The position numbers and the translations under genes are program-made. Under the pieces are notes generated by a model, which saw only the letters and a list, made by a program, of their open reading frames with translations, did not search any database and was not told the DNA's origin. Below, in pieces: positions 55,196 through 64,000 of a stretch of 64,000 nt of DNA (the stretch's first letter is position 1; each line of letters opens with the position of its first letter). Source of the DNA: Candidatus Jettenia sp. (GTDB taxonomy: Bacteria > Planctomycetota > Brocadiia > Brocadiales > Brocadiaceae); assembly GCA_021650895.1 (NCBI GenBank), contig CP091278.1:773659-837658 (forward strand), read 5' to 3'.

Positions 55196-57817
55196 GTTAT
55201 ACAATCCCTGTACCTTATTATACAAATTTTGTACTTCCTGACTACTCAAAGCTCGATTATAAAGGCGTACATCATCTATAATGCCACTAAAATATCCCTT
55301 ATTAACCCTTGAGTAACCTACTTTCATATCAGGATAAGATGTCATTGGGACTATGGTGTTTCCTGCTGGATGAGCTCGGGTATTAACTAACAGCCCATTT
55401 ATATACAAATTCTGTTCTCCTTTTATTTTATTGTAAGTGCCTACAACATGATACCATTTGCCAACTGAATTTCCCAAATCCTTTTGAACAGTTCTTGTCG
55501 ACCTCGTTCCACTCCCATTTTGTGTTACTAATATAAATTCAAGGGTATCAGGGGTACTTTTGTAAAATCGTACATCAAAACCTTGCCGATATTGAGAATT
55601 TAAATTCCACTTATATGCGCCAAATATAGCATCAGCATATGTTGCATCACTGGCATTTTTATAGAACCATGCGGAAATTGAGACCTCATCGTAATTCATG
55701 CGAGGAACTGATACAGAATCGTCAATCCCATCGAAGTTCAACCCCCCTCCAATTTTACCGGTTGTCCATGTAGCACCATTAATTGTACCATTATTTTTGT
55801 TGCCAGATGAATCATTCACAATAGTCCCTACCCCTTCGTTGAAACTATAGAGAGCCTTCAGACTAGAACTTACCGTAAAGACAAGATCCGAAGAACTTGA
55901 GCTATTCCCATATCCATCAACAGAAGTAACTTTATAGTGATACAAAGCGCCCTGGGCTAGTTCAGCAAGTACGATAGTATGGGAAGTCACCAGAGAAGCC
56001 TTCTTCACAGAACCATTCTCATAAGCAGATGTTGGTCCGTAATCTACCTTGCTTGTCGAAGGTTTATCGGTAGTCCAGGTTACTGTTGCTTTTGTATTAT
56101 TGGATACCACCTGAATATTGCTGATTACCGGCGGCGTTGTATTATTATAGAAAGGACCGGGTGTTATTGTTACATTGCCAAAACTGACATCTGCATAATG
56201 AGCTAATAACAACAATGAACCCTGTTGTAACTCTCCTTCTACCCCTAGTCCCCTCAAATCCCATTCTGAAGGTTCGGGTGTACCTTTTTCCCATATTTTT
56301 AAAGAGTAAACACTTTTCCCTGCAACCGTTTCTGCCCGCATTTTAAATAAGTATTCAGTACCTATCTCTAAATGCCGGCCACTTTTGTCTTCTGCAATTG
56401 AACTTTTATTTCCAAACATACGTAACATATAACCTCCTGACTCTCCATTCCATACCCAATCATATCCTCCAAAAGCTCCAAAAGGATACCATCCCCACCT
56501 CGGACGGCTGCCATCCCAATCATAATGACCTTTCCACCTCATCACAAAACCAACAGAGCCACGGTGTGTTGAAGATCCTAATTTGTGAATAGTAACAGGG
56601 GCAGTAACCTCATACTCATCCCAGGAAACATCACCAATTGCAATCAAACGATCATACCCTTTTATCGCTGTACGAACACCACTTGTCCCTAACACCCAGA
56701 GACCATCAACAACCTGCGCCACATCTTGTATATTCGTAACAGAGCTCCAGTTAACAGAATATGTTTCAGGCCATATATTTCCACAATCATATTTAATATC
56801 CACGGTCTTAAGAGCTGTGTTACCAAAAATATCAGTTGCTGTAATTGCAACTTGATTTTGTCCGCATAAAAGATCTGTATATGCTATATCTATGTTAAAA
56901 TCACCAAACGAAGTAAGACGTCTTTCATCTGGTCCAAGAGAGAGAGGATACTTTGGTCCACCATTCAGAGAATATGATAGTGAGGAAATATCATCCAGGT
57001 CAGGGTCTGATACCCTGCCCAGGATATTTATCCATCTTTGTGGTATTCCAAGATATCCAAAACGTTGATAATTACCGTACCAAACGTTAACTACAGGTGG
57101 TTTTGTGTTCCCACCATCCTCTGGATTAATAGGAGATGATGTATTGAAGAAATAATCAATCAGGCCGGTATATGCCGGTATACTGCTGCTGCTGCCAGAA
57201 TTTCCTACAAATATCCCTACTGATTTTACTGTTAGACCATAGCTAAAGCTAACGTTAGTAAACCATTTCACTCTATTATAGGAGTACGATTGTGTCCACT
57301 GGTTTCCCTGTCGTTTAATACGCATATATAAAGGAACAGAACTAGGGATATCATCCATTATAATACGGTTTTTTTTGGTGGTGGAAGATCCATTTGCATA
57401 ACTTGCGGCAAAAATTGCAATATCTGTGCTATTAGAATAAAAATCAAAGCGCAGATAATTTTTACTATCCTGTTCAATAATTAATCCTTGCATCTGATAC
57501 TTTTTGCTTAATCGAGACCCGAACTTTACCTCAATCTCAAAATTGGTATTATTAGCAGGCTGCATAATTCGGGGAGCAGTATTTCCTCCACTCCTTATCT
57601 CATGTGATATCCCTGCAGGAACCGATATTGATATACCAGTTCCTGTCATGATCAGGCTTGCATCTCCAAGAGGATTAATAAATGTCCATATATCTTTATT
57701 AAGACTTGTTGCCCTGAAATCATCAGATACAATATTTGACTGACCATAAGTCAAAACCGTATAAGAGGGCATAGATATACAAACAGCAGCGATAAAATAC
57801 CATATACTTTTTCTCAT
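55193..57817 (-). CDS. large secreted protein with DUF1349-like, fibronectin III and LamG domains
   Basis: An 874-residue exported protein with signal MRKSIWYFIAAVCISMPSYTV. The first ~220 residues look like a DUF1349/concanavalin-type beta-sandwich (DFRATSLNKDIWTFINPLGD, YLRFDFYSN). Bacterial Ig-like and further beta-sandwich regions follow to about 575. A fibronectin III domain follows at about 585-675 (NTKATVTWTTDKPSTSKVDYG, AQGALYHYKVTSVDGYGN). A LamG domain closes at about 680-870 (GGGLNFDGIDDSVSVPR, GIIDDVRLYNRALSSQEVQN). Probable sugar- or matrix-binding surface protein. Its stop codon lies inside the inverted-repeat element, so the original C-terminus may have been different. Confidence 0.87.
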   Translation of the reverse strand: MRKSIWYFIAAVCISMPSYTVLTYGQSNIVSDDFRATSLNKDIWTFINPLGDASLIMTGTGISISVPAGISHEIRSGGNTAPRIMQPANNTNFEIEVKFGSRLSKKYQMQGLIIEQDSKNYLRFDFYSNSTDIAIFAASYANGSSTTKKNRIIMDDIPSSVPLYMRIKRQGNQWTQSYSYNRVKWFTNVSFSYGLTVKSVGIFVGNSGSSSSIPAYTGLIDYFFNTSSPINPEDGGNTKPPVVNVWYGNYQRFGYLGIPQRWINILGRVSDPDLDDISSLSYSLNGGPKYPLSLGPDERRLTSFGDFNIDIAYTDLLCGQNQVAITATDIFGNTALKTVDIKYDCGNIWPETYSVNWSSVTNIQDVAQVVDGLWVLGTSGVRTAIKGYDRLIAIGDVSWDEYEVTAPVTIHKLGSSTHRGSVGFVMRWKGHYDWDGSRPRWGWYPFGAFGGYDWVWNGESGGYMLRMFGNKSSIAEDKSGRHLEIGTEYLFKMRAETVAGKSVYSLKIWEKGTPEPSEWDLRGLGVEGELQQGSLLLLAHYADVSFGNVTITPGPFYNNTTPPVISNIQVVSNNTKATVTWTTDKPSTSKVDYGPTSAYENGSVKKASLVTSHTIVLAELAQGALYHYKVTSVDGYGNSSSSSDLVFTVSSSLKALYSFNEGVGTIVNDSSGNKNNGTINGATWTTGKIGGGLNFDGIDDSVSVPRMNYDEVSISAWFYKNASDATYADAIFGAYKWNLNSQYRQGFDVRFYKSTPDTLEFILVTQNGSGTRSTRTVQKDLGNSVGKWYHVVGTYNKIKGEQNLYINGLLVNTRAHPAGNTIVPMTSYPDMKVGYSRVNKGYFSGIIDDVRLYNRALSSQEVQNLYNKVQGLYN

Positions 57818-58257
57818 ACAAATCTTTCCTCCTCAAGATATTACTAAGGAATGGATAATAATTATAGTATTACAGTACACAACCCTTTAATAACTGATCA
57901 TTCATACAAAATATCAAAAAATATACCATATAGGAGAAAATTTAATTTAATTGCGTTTTTGCGGCAAAATAGACCTCTCCTGGAAAGAAAAAGGAAATAC
58001 ATCTATGATACATTTAATAAAGTGTGTGACATATCACAAAAGTGTGCTGTTACAAAATGCGGCATGTCACATGAGGTATTGAAGGGCACCAAAAAGGATG
58101 CATACCTGTAGAGAATTACTGCCAAAATACCGTTCTTTATTAAGAAAAAATCAGGCTTGATACTTCTAAAAATATTTGCTATTCAGAAGTTTGACCTCTA
58201 GAATGTAAGATAATACAATGGATTTTTAAGATATTTTATAAAGGAAGCTTATATAGT
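57818..58257. other. divergent intergenic region with possible operator
   Basis: About 440 AT-rich bases. A frame at 57851-58111 has no ribosome site and no family likeness. TGTGA-CATA-TCACA at 58025-58038 resembles a CRP/FNR-type half-site pair with a short spacer. ATGTCACA at 58064-58071 mirrors its left arm. I see no other structure. Confidence 0.35.
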
Positions 58258-58869
58258 ATGGAAGATACGCCCTTTCAAGAGTTATTACCCCTAATATTTC
58301 AATACCTTGATAAAGAAAAATTAATTAAAGAGAATCCCTCAATAACTGAAGAGATGATTGATACCTTTATTCAGAAAATTTCTTATCAAAAAAAAGAGAA
58401 AAAATCTAATGAAAAAGGGTTACAACAGCACCCAGATATGCAACATAAAAAAGACGAATTGAATGAACTTATTATCCATACCGACGGTGCATCAAGGGGA
58501 AATCCTGGCAAAGCAGGCATTGGCATAGTTATATACGATAAAGAACATCGTATTATTGAAGAGGCATGCAGGTATATCGGAAAATCTACCAATAATGTTG
58601 CTGAATATCGAGCAATGATACTGGCAGCTCAAAAAGCCATTCATCATAACGCTAAAAGAGTAATCTTTAAAACGGATAGCGAACTTCTCGTAAGACAACT
58701 GAATGGTATATACCGTGTAAAAAGCACCAGTATTCTGCCTCTCTATAATGAACTTATGGCAATTCTACACAAGATACCTGTGTGGAAAATTCAACATGTG
58801 CGCAGAGAAGAAAATATCCATGCCGACGCTTTGGCCAATCAAGGAATTGATAACTCTTTGGAAGGGTAG
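58258..58869 (+). CDS. rnhA: RNase HI-like protein with N-terminal extension
   Basis: A 203-residue protein. Residues about 70-200 are an RNase H fold with IIHTDGASRGNPGKAGIG (first Asp), TNNVAEYRAMILAAQ (Glu), VIFKTDSELLVRQLNG (second Asp) and ENIHADALANQG (last Asp). This is the archaeal/Gram-positive type, which lacks the basic protrusion. The ~65-residue helical N-terminal part (IQKISYQKKEKKSNEKGLQQ) is of unknown function. It degrades RNA in RNA-DNA hybrids. No operon partner: lolD starts 88 bases later. Confidence 0.9.
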   Translation: MEDTPFQELLPLIFQYLDKEKLIKENPSITEEMIDTFIQKISYQKKEKKSNEKGLQQHPDMQHKKDELNELIIHTDGASRGNPGKAGIGIVIYDKEHRIIEEACRYIGKSTNNVAEYRAMILAAQKAIHHNAKRVIFKTDSELLVRQLNGIYRVKSTSILPLYNELMAILHKIPVWKIQHVRREENIHADALANQGIDNSLEG

Positions 58870-58957
58870 TAACGCTAAATTAAAATTGACTAATATTTAC
58901 CTGTGTGATATAGTTGCAGGCTAAAAATATTTGTTCACGGTGTAGATAAATGGTAAT

Positions 58958-59662
58958 GTGAATATCATGAGCAGCAGTATATTACAAGCTATAAATGTAT
59001 TTAAGGAATACACAAGCGGTGAACGCACATTACCTGTCTTACATGGAGTAAATCTATCTGTCGAAAAAAATGAAATTGTAGCAATTGTAGGTGCATCCGG
59101 GGCAGGGAAAAGTACGCTATTACATATTTTAGGAATTTTAGATACACCTACGTCTGGTTCAGTATTATACAAGGGTATAAATCTCACGAAATTAAGTGCA
59201 AAAAAACAGGCAGAGACAAGAAATCGCACCTTCGGATTTGTCTTCCAGTTTTATCACCTTTTACCCGATTTTACTGCATTAGAGAACGTTTTACTGCCAA
59301 GTTTGATAGGAAGTGGATTCTCAAATTCAGAAATATCGGATAAAAACTACAAAAGTAAAGCACTCTCACTGTTGGAAAGAGTCGGACTGGGGAACCGGGT
59401 AACGCATAAACCCTCACAACTTTCTGGCGGAGAAAGACAGCGAGTCGCTATCGTACGGGCATTAATCAATAACCCTGAAATATTGCTGTGTGATGAGCCT
59501 ACAGGTAACTTAGATACAAAGACAGGTCATGAGATTCTCGAATTAATTTGGGATTTGAACAGAACATCACACCAAACACTGATAATCGTCACTCATGATG
59601 AGGAAATAGCCAAACACGCCGGACGCATTGTAAGAATTATCGATGGACGTATTTTAGAATAG
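58958..59662 (+). CDS. lolD: lipoprotein-release-type ABC ATPase (LolD/MacB class)
   Basis: A 234-residue ABC ATPase. Walker A is [16 protein letters not shown], the Q-loop region is [20 protein letters not shown], the signature is [16 protein letters not shown] and Walker B is [16 protein letters not shown]. The [13 protein letters not shown] form is typical of LolD and MacB. Starts at GTG 58958 or ATG 58967 are both possible. LolC/LolE permeases are not adjacent. With LspA and several lipoproteins in this window, lipoprotein sorting to an outer membrane is plausible. Confidence 0.9.
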   Translation: MNIMSSSILQAINVFKEYTSGERTLPVLHGVNLSVEKNEIVAIVGASGAGKSTLLHILGILDTPTSGSVLYKGINLTKLSAKKQAETRNRTFGFVFQFYHLLPDFTALENVLLPSLIGSGFSNSEISDKNYKSKALSLLERVGLGNRVTHKPSQLSGGERQRVAIVRALINNPEILLCDEPTGNLDTKTGHEILELIWDLNRTSHQTLIIVTHDEEIAKHAGRIVRIIDGRILE

Positions 59663-59691
59663 AAGAAAAGAAAGGAATAAAAGGTAGATTA

Positions 59692-60555
59692 ATGGGATTA
59701 AAGATTTATATAAATGGTCAAATACTTCCTCAAGAAGATGCTAAAATATCTGTCTTTGACCATGGGCTGCTCTATGGAGACGGAGTATTTGAGGGAATAC
59801 GTGCCTATAATGGGAAAATATTTACATTAAATCAGCATCTTGATAGATTGTATGATTCAGCAACAGCCATCTCACTAAAAATTCCCTTAACAAAGGATGA
59901 AATGGCGCATGCTATAAGAAAAACCATGGAGGCTAATAATCTAACGGACTCTTACATTCGCCTCATTGTTACCCGAGGCGTTGGAAAACTTGGATTAGAT
60001 CCCAACAAGTGCGCAACACCGCAGGTCATTATTATCACAGATACCATTGAACTATATTCAAAAACGCTTTATGAAAAAGGATTAGATATTGTAACAGTAA
60101 CAACGATTCGAAATCATTTCTCTGCCCTCGATCCCAAAATAAAATCTCTTAATTATCTGAATAATATCTTAGCAAAATTAGAATCCATACAAGCAGGAGC
60201 CGGAGAAGCGCTCATGCTCAATAAGGATGGTTATGTAGCAGAGTGTGCTGGGGACAATATCTTTATTGTTAAAAATAATACCCTTTTAACTCCTCCGGAA
60301 AGCGCCGGAATATTAATCGGCATTACCCGGAATATTGTAATGGAATTAGCCACTGAAATCGGAATCCAAGTTAAAGAAGAATTAATGACCCGATACGATT
60401 TGTATATTGCCGATGAATGTTTTTTGACCGGAACTGCTGCTGAAATTATTCCTGTTGTAAGAATTGATGGAAGAACAATCGGTACGGGAAAACCTGGAAA
60501 AGTAACTCTGAGCTTACTGAAAAAATATCAGGATCTTACAAAAAACAGTTTTTAG
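59692..60555 (+). CDS. ilvE: branched-chain amino acid aminotransferase
   Basis: A 287-residue fold-type IV PLP enzyme. VFDHGLLYGDGVFEGIRAYNG begins the active-site region, LVTRGVGKLGLDP binds phosphate, and IKSLNYLNNILAKLES holds the PLP lysine. EALMLNKDGYVAECAGDNIF and FLTGTAAEIIPV follow. It transfers the amino group to valine, leucine and isoleucine. D-amino acid aminotransferases share these motifs, but the RAYNG and ECAGDNIF forms favour IlvE. The 3' end overlaps the convergent lspA gene by four bases. Confidence 0.92.
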   Translation: MGLKIYINGQILPQEDAKISVFDHGLLYGDGVFEGIRAYNGKIFTLNQHLDRLYDSATAISLKIPLTKDEMAHAIRKTMEANNLTDSYIRLIVTRGVGKLGLDPNKCATPQVIIITDTIELYSKTLYEKGLDIVTVTTIRNHFSALDPKIKSLNYLNNILAKLESIQAGAGEALMLNKDGYVAECAGDNIFIVKNNTLLTPPESAGILIGITRNIVMELATEIGIQVKEELMTRYDLYIADECFLTGTAAEIIPVVRIDGRTIGTGKPGKVTLSLLKKYQDLTKNSF

Positions 60556-61028
60556 GCATGCTCATGCTGCTTCTTTAAAGAAAAGGAGCTAAAAACCATG
60601 ATAGATATACCAACGCAAATCAAACTATCAGCTATATTAAAAGTAGGCCAGTGGTATTTATCTTTAATATGGAGATCTATAAAATCTCTTACATGGCTGA
60701 ACCATATTCTATCCCACAGGTTTCCTATAGCACCCGCCAGAATAAGTCCCAAAGCTACATTTGACACAAAGAATGTTTTATCTGACCAGATATAAATACA
60801 TACAATTATTATAATTGCTATAGCTGAAAAAGCGATGAAGGCGTTGGTTCTACCAGGGAACATTCCAAAGACAACCCCCTCATTTTCAGTTCGTAATATA
60901 TTTACGAAACCAGGAACTAAGGTTACTTTTTCAAAGGCATCTAACCGGGAGAAAACAAACCACTTTGATATGATATCGAGAATTACTCCACTCACCGTAG
61001 TAATAACAAATGCGGGTATATTTTTCAT
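60552..61028 (-). CDS. lspA: lipoprotein signal peptidase (signal peptidase II)
   Basis: A 158-residue aspartyl protease with four helices. NILRTENEGVVFGMFPGRTN is the first conserved loop, GAIGNLWDRIWFSHVRDFIDL carries the first catalytic aspartate and TFNIADSLICVGI the second. I chose ATG 61028 because AGGATA precedes it by six bases; starting at 61070 would overlap the DksA-like gene. It removes the signal of prolipoproteins in the inner membrane. The DksA-like gene eight bases upstream is a common neighbour of lspA. Confidence 0.92.
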   Translation of the reverse strand: MKNIPAFVITTVSGVILDIISKWFVFSRLDAFEKVTLVPGFVNILRTENEGVVFGMFPGRTNAFIAFSAIAIIIIVCIYIWSDKTFFVSNVALGLILAGAIGNLWDRIWFSHVRDFIDLHIKDKYHWPTFNIADSLICVGISIMVFSSFSLKKQHEHA

Positions 61029-61036
61029 GGAATATC

Positions 61037-61426
61037 CTATGCGTGATCGACTTCCTCTTCCCTCTGGCAATCAATACAAAGTTTTGCATAAGGCACAGCC
61101 TTTAGCCGTTCTTTATTTATTTTTTTCCCGCATAACTCGCAAATACCAAAGGTACCTTCTTCAATCTTTTCTAAAGCAGTGTCTATATCACGTAGACTTT
61201 GTTCTCCCGTCTGTATAAGCTCGATCATAAGATCTCTTTCATAATTGTCAGTACCCACATCTGCCATATGAATTGGAACGTTAGACAAGTCACCAGACGC
61301 ATCTTGTCTGGATCTTTTTAGTGCCTCTCCTTGCATAGAATCAACTTTGCCTACTAATCTTTCACGTAACGAAAGCAGAAGCTTTTTGAACTGAGTAAAT
61401 TCTTCTTTCATTTCCCTCTCCATCAA
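61037..61426 (-). CDS. DksA/TraR-family zinc-finger protein
   Basis: A 129-residue protein with a helical coiled-coil half (EFTQFKKLLLSLRERLVGK, DNYERDLMIELIQTGEQSL, DIDTALEKIEEGTFGICELC) and a C4 zinc finger, CELCG and LCIDCQ. The acidic tip residues needed for RNA polymerase control in DksA (DxxDxA) read NYERDL here, so it may be a TraR/YocK-type member rather than true DksA. It is eight bases ahead of lspA. Confidence 0.88.
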   Translation of the reverse strand: MMEREMKEEFTQFKKLLLSLRERLVGKVDSMQGEALKRSRQDASGDLSNVPIHMADVGTDNYERDLMIELIQTGEQSLRDIDTALEKIEEGTFGICELCGKKINKERLKAVPYAKLCIDCQREEEVDHA

Positions 61427-61654
61427 TTAAAATCACGAAATAACATGCCTAAAGTTATAACATCATTACCCGAATACGACACGACTTTTTAAAACAAACT
61501 GGAGAATCAGTCATAGTTAAAATCCGCACACAACATACTATAAGCTTAAATTCTAAAAAGTCTAGCATATATTAAAAAATATTCAATAAAATAGATAATA
61601 TAAAAAGAGTACCACAAGACTAATCTTCAGCAAACTTTGCCCTAATAAACAAAA

Positions 61655-61689
61655 AAGGGATAATGCCACACAACCCGCATTATCCCTTA
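61655..61689 (-). terminator. intrinsic terminator
   Basis: AAGGGATAATGC pairs with GCATTATCCCTT around an 11-base loop, with six A on the left (T run on the minus strand). It follows the small cysteine-rich gene ending at 61722 on the minus strand. Confidence 0.8.
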
Positions 61690-61721
61690 TAATAATTACT
61701 TAAAATATAGTATCTTTATTA

Positions 61722-61913
61722 TTATTGCCCTTTTTTCTTTTCTTTAGTCTTTTCCGGAACAATATCATTTATTTGCCAATTCCGTTCAAAGGCTGTACAA
61801 GATTTGTATGATACATCACGCATAAGGATATTACAAAAGGCAATTTTTGCATCTAAAATAATGGCATAATTACATCCAAAACAAATGCTCTTACTATTTT
61901 TCTTATTTTTCAT
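61722..61913 (-). CDS. small cysteine-containing hypothetical protein
   Basis: A 63-residue protein with CFGCNYAIILDAKIAFCNIL and SCTAFER: four cysteines that could hold a metal or Fe-S cluster. The N- and C-termini are very basic (KNKKNSKS, EKTKEKKKGQ). It has its own terminator 33 bases downstream, which favours a real gene. I recognise no family. There is no close neighbour on the same strand. Confidence 0.55.
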   Translation of the reverse strand: MKNKKNSKSICFGCNYAIILDAKIAFCNILMRDVSYKSCTAFERNWQINDIVPEKTKEKKKGQ

Positions 61914-62171
61914 CTACTGATTACTCCATTAAGGGTTAGCAGGAATATAAGCACTTCACCTTACAAAATAATAATATTGATATTTACAAAAGAAGTCAAT
62001 GTAAAAAAGAATAATATTGCTTCCTGTTGATGCATGTCAAACAGGTATAAATTTATTTGTAAAAAACGATTAAAATCTCTTGAAATTTACACTATTAGGT
62101 ATAATATATAACTTTAAATTTTGGATAACTTTACTTCCGTATTATTACTGTTTTTGTAGGAGGAAAAAACA

Positions 62172-63053
62172 ATGATTATGCAAAAGGAGAAAACAATAAT
62201 AAAGAAATCGCTTAAAATTTTTCTCATAGCATCATTTGTAATAACTGCCAGATACAAAACGACATTGGGAGTAGAAAATCGGTATAAATACGAGAAGCAG
62301 GAAGCAAGATTCCAAAAGAGTTCCTTCCATCAATTTCAAACCACTCTTGAAAAAACTTTTGATGGATTAGACCAAAAAGTAGATAACCTTGATACTATGA
62401 ACCAAAATTTGGAAGGACGAATTAATATGCTTGCGTCTGAGAAGGATAAATTAAATAAAGCATATGTACAGATGAAAACGAAACAATCTGCATTGGAGAA
62501 AGAACATACCAAACTGAAGAAGAAAACTACGTCCTTAGAGGTTGCATACAGCAAACTCACTCACAAGACAAAAGTAGCCAAAAATACTAAAGCATCAAAA
62601 CCAGTAGTAAAAAAGACTTCAAAGGCTTCAAAGAAAAAGATGGCACAAAAAAATCAAGCCAATACAAAACTCAAGAGCACAAAGCAAAAAACTGCCAATA
62701 AAAAGATATCTGTTGATAAAAAGGTATCTCTGAATGATACTCAAAGGGTAGAAGATACTTCTCCTGTACCATCCTATCCTTCAGTAACCCCAAGAGCAAA
62801 TATATCTGAAGAACGAAAGGCTGAGACTGTTAGTGAATTAGACATTAAAAAGATTAACGAAAAAGGTATTGAATACGGTAAGAAAGGAATGTATGACGAG
62901 GCGATAAAAGAGTTTCAAAAAGTCGCAACCGTTGAACCAGGTATGGCTAACATTCATTACAATCTGGGCCTTGCATATAAGAAAAAGGGGATGATTTCAG
63001 AATCTGAGAAAGCGTTCGCTGAATATGAACGTCTTAAAGAGCAAACCAACTAA
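62172..63053 (+). CDS. coiled-coil protein with C-terminal TPR
   Basis: A 293-residue protein. A hydrophobic segment near residue 15-30 (FLIASFVITARY) may be a signal or anchor. Residues about 50-125 form a long coiled coil (FDGLDQKVDNLDTMNQNLEG, KLNKAYVQMKTKQSALEKEH). A lysine-rich linker runs from about 130 to 190, and two TPR units close the protein (YDEAIKEFQKVATVEPGMAN). GGAGGAAA precedes the start. Possibly an envelope or cell-division scaffold; no specific function can be named. Confidence 0.7.
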   Translation: MIMQKEKTIIKKSLKIFLIASFVITARYKTTLGVENRYKYEKQEARFQKSSFHQFQTTLEKTFDGLDQKVDNLDTMNQNLEGRINMLASEKDKLNKAYVQMKTKQSALEKEHTKLKKKTTSLEVAYSKLTHKTKVAKNTKASKPVVKKTSKASKKKMAQKNQANTKLKSTKQKTANKKISVDKKVSLNDTQRVEDTSPVPSYPSVTPRANISEERKAETVSELDIKKINEKGIEYGKKGMYDEAIKEFQKVATVEPGMANIHYNLGLAYKKKGMISESEKAFAEYERLKEQTN

Positions 63054-63113
63054 ATTACGGCAAATTCTTAAGAGCTTATAATTTTCAAAACTATCAAAAA
63101 GTATATTTTATAT

Positions 63114-63139
63114 ATAAGGATGGTGCAAACCATCCTTAT
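63114..63139. terminator. bidirectional terminator
   Basis: ATAAGGATGG pairs with CCATCCTTAT around TGCAAA. The hairpin stands between convergent genes ending at 63053 and 63233. Near-identical direct repeats of about 21 bases lie on either side. Confidence 0.75.
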
Positions 63140-63232
63140 ATTAATGTTATGAGCAGTTTCCTTTTTGCAAATTCTTAAGCACTTATACATGCAAAATTTG
63201 ATTTAAGTCAGTCCACCAGCAACCCTCATTAA

Positions 63233-63808
63233 TTAATTGTTACCACAATATTTTTTGTATTCTTCAGGGGTATTTAAATTAATAAGGGATTGCCCAGATG
63301 CATCCAATCCCCTGAATTCCTTTTCATCCACAATCTTTACCTTCACTTCTGAAAAAAAATCAACAATTCGTAACTTACCTTCTTCAAGACAGCGATACAT
63401 TGGCTGTATGCAATTCGTGGAATAAAAGGCATGCATAGGTTCTAATCCACGGTTGGTCTGAGGCACAACCACATCATAGCCACCGATATATCTCCTGAGA
63501 TAAAGAATCACCTTTTCGTTAATAAAGGGCATATCACAAGCAACTACGAAGGCATGAGAATTTTTTGTATACATCAACCCTGCGCAAATACCGCTCAGCG
63601 GACCTTTCTCTGGTATCACATCGGGTACTATGGGTAAATTTAAATTATCATAAATACTGCGATCATTTGCTGATATAATAATTTCATGGAAGATTTTATT
63701 CAGTTTAGTTATTTGATGCTCAATAAATGTTTTATCTCCATACTTAAGAAACGATTTATTGAAGCCCATTCTCCGGCTTCTACCACCTGCCATGATAATT
63801 ACCGTCAC
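63233..63808 (-). CDS. mobA: molybdenum cofactor guanylyltransferase
   Basis: A 191-residue nucleotidyltransferase of the MobA/GlmU fold. VIIMAGGRSRRMGFNKSFL is the GTP-binding signature with its lysine, GPLSGICAGL follows, and FVVACDMPFI carries the metal-binding aspartate. I chose GTG 63808, which has AAGGAG seven bases ahead; ATG 63874 has no such site. It adds GMP to molybdopterin for DMSO-reductase-family enzymes such as nitrate reductases and formate dehydrogenases. Confidence 0.92.
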   Translation of the reverse strand: MTVIIMAGGRSRRMGFNKSFLKYGDKTFIEHQITKLNKIFHEIIISANDRSIYDNLNLPIVPDVIPEKGPLSGICAGLMYTKNSHAFVVACDMPFINEKVILYLRRYIGGYDVVVPQTNRGLEPMHAFYSTNCIQPMYRCLEEGKLRIVDFFSEVKVKIVDEKEFRGLDASGQSLINLNTPEEYKKYCGNN

Positions 63809-63923
63809 TCTATTCTCCTTACTTTTTAAAGTTAAAAAACGTTGACACCTTAATTTTAACTGTGATATAATCAAATTTCAATTTATACTTCTCGTGTAAG
63901 CGTAATCTTTTTAATTTTATTAA

Positions 63924-64000
63924 ATGAGTATCATGATGAAAATCCATGTAACAATGTATCTTTTTGCTTTATTCGTTTTTGTAGGAGCATTTTTCACCAA
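63924..64000 (+). CDS. start of an exported protein (3' partial)
   Basis: ATG 63924 or 63933/63936 opens a frame to the window edge: MMKIHVTMYLFALFVFVGAF is a signal-like N-terminus. Too little remains to name the product, and no strong ribosome site is visible. Confidence 0.4.
   Translation, partial: MSIMMKIHVTMYLFALFVFVGAFFT

Noticed and set aside
57851-58111. 86-codon plus-strand frame in the divergent region
   Set aside because: Random-looking content, no ribosome site, opposite in direction to likely promoter elements.
1-64000. tRNA, rRNA and riboswitch genes
   Set aside because: No cloverleaf with a GGTTCGAATC-type arm, no rRNA-like block and no recognisable riboswitch core was seen by eye.

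Overview
The window looks like a chromosomal segment of an anammox planctomycete (Brocadiales: Brocadia, Jettenia or Kuenenia type). The base composition is AT-rich. The strongest indicator is one operon (24697 down to 17792, minus strand) that encodes a Rieske protein, an FAD/NAD(P) oxidoreductase with ferredoxin domains, split cytochrome b, a hexaheme cytochrome c and a membrane-anchored octaheme protein of the hydroxylamine oxidoreductase family. That is the layout of an anammox quinol:cytochrome c oxidoreductase. The assignment to genus is an inference.

Layout. 1-5.5 kb (+): the end of a P-type ATPase that reads straight into a sugar-type binding protein, one ABC permease, then trehalose synthesis (otsA, otsB). 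5.5-15.2 kb (-): an unknown membrane protein, an IS66 relic, a three-gene set built round an FHA-membrane-protease protein, hpt, a TPR lipoprotein, and a signalling set of periplasmic PotD-like protein, Cache histidine kinase and REC-GGDEF regulator. 15.2-17.7 kb (-): outer-membrane barrel and agmatinase. 17.8-24.8 kb (-): the respiratory complex. 24.8-28.7 kb (-): a sulfite-to-cysteine set (TusA, JAMM peptidase, cysteine synthase, DsrE, sulfite reductase, siroheme synthase). 28.7-31.5 kb (-): lysA, argH. 31.9-38 kb (+): CPBP protease, lpxD-lpxI (lipid A), a beta-propeller protein, a NicO-like transporter and a TPR lipoprotein. 38.1-41.2 kb (-): ilvC, ilvH, rnfA, rnfE, glutaredoxin. 41.8-44 kb (+): purH-trpF.

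44-50 kb is an accessory patch with GC-richer genes: a helicase remnant, a TDT/SLAC1 transporter, an unknown conserved protein and a transthyretin-like protein. 50.2-54.8 kb holds rubredoxin, ferredoxin, a small cysteine protein, an amino-acid ABC transporter and an MgtE-like channel. 55-64 kb holds a large secreted LamG protein, RNase H, lolD, ilvE, lspA, a DksA-like zinc-finger protein, a coiled-coil TPR protein and mobA. I saw no tRNA, rRNA or CRISPR array.

Two features cut across the window. First, at least six otherwise well-conserved genes are each broken by what reads as one missing base, often in or beside a short run of one nucleotide. This points to residual consensus errors at least as much as to gene decay, so the broken genes are annotated as full spans. 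Second, a roughly 180-190 bp mobile-type repeat with 14 bp terminal inverted repeats occurs twice in opposite orientation (41298 and 55005); the second copy supplies the stop codon of the neighbouring gene.
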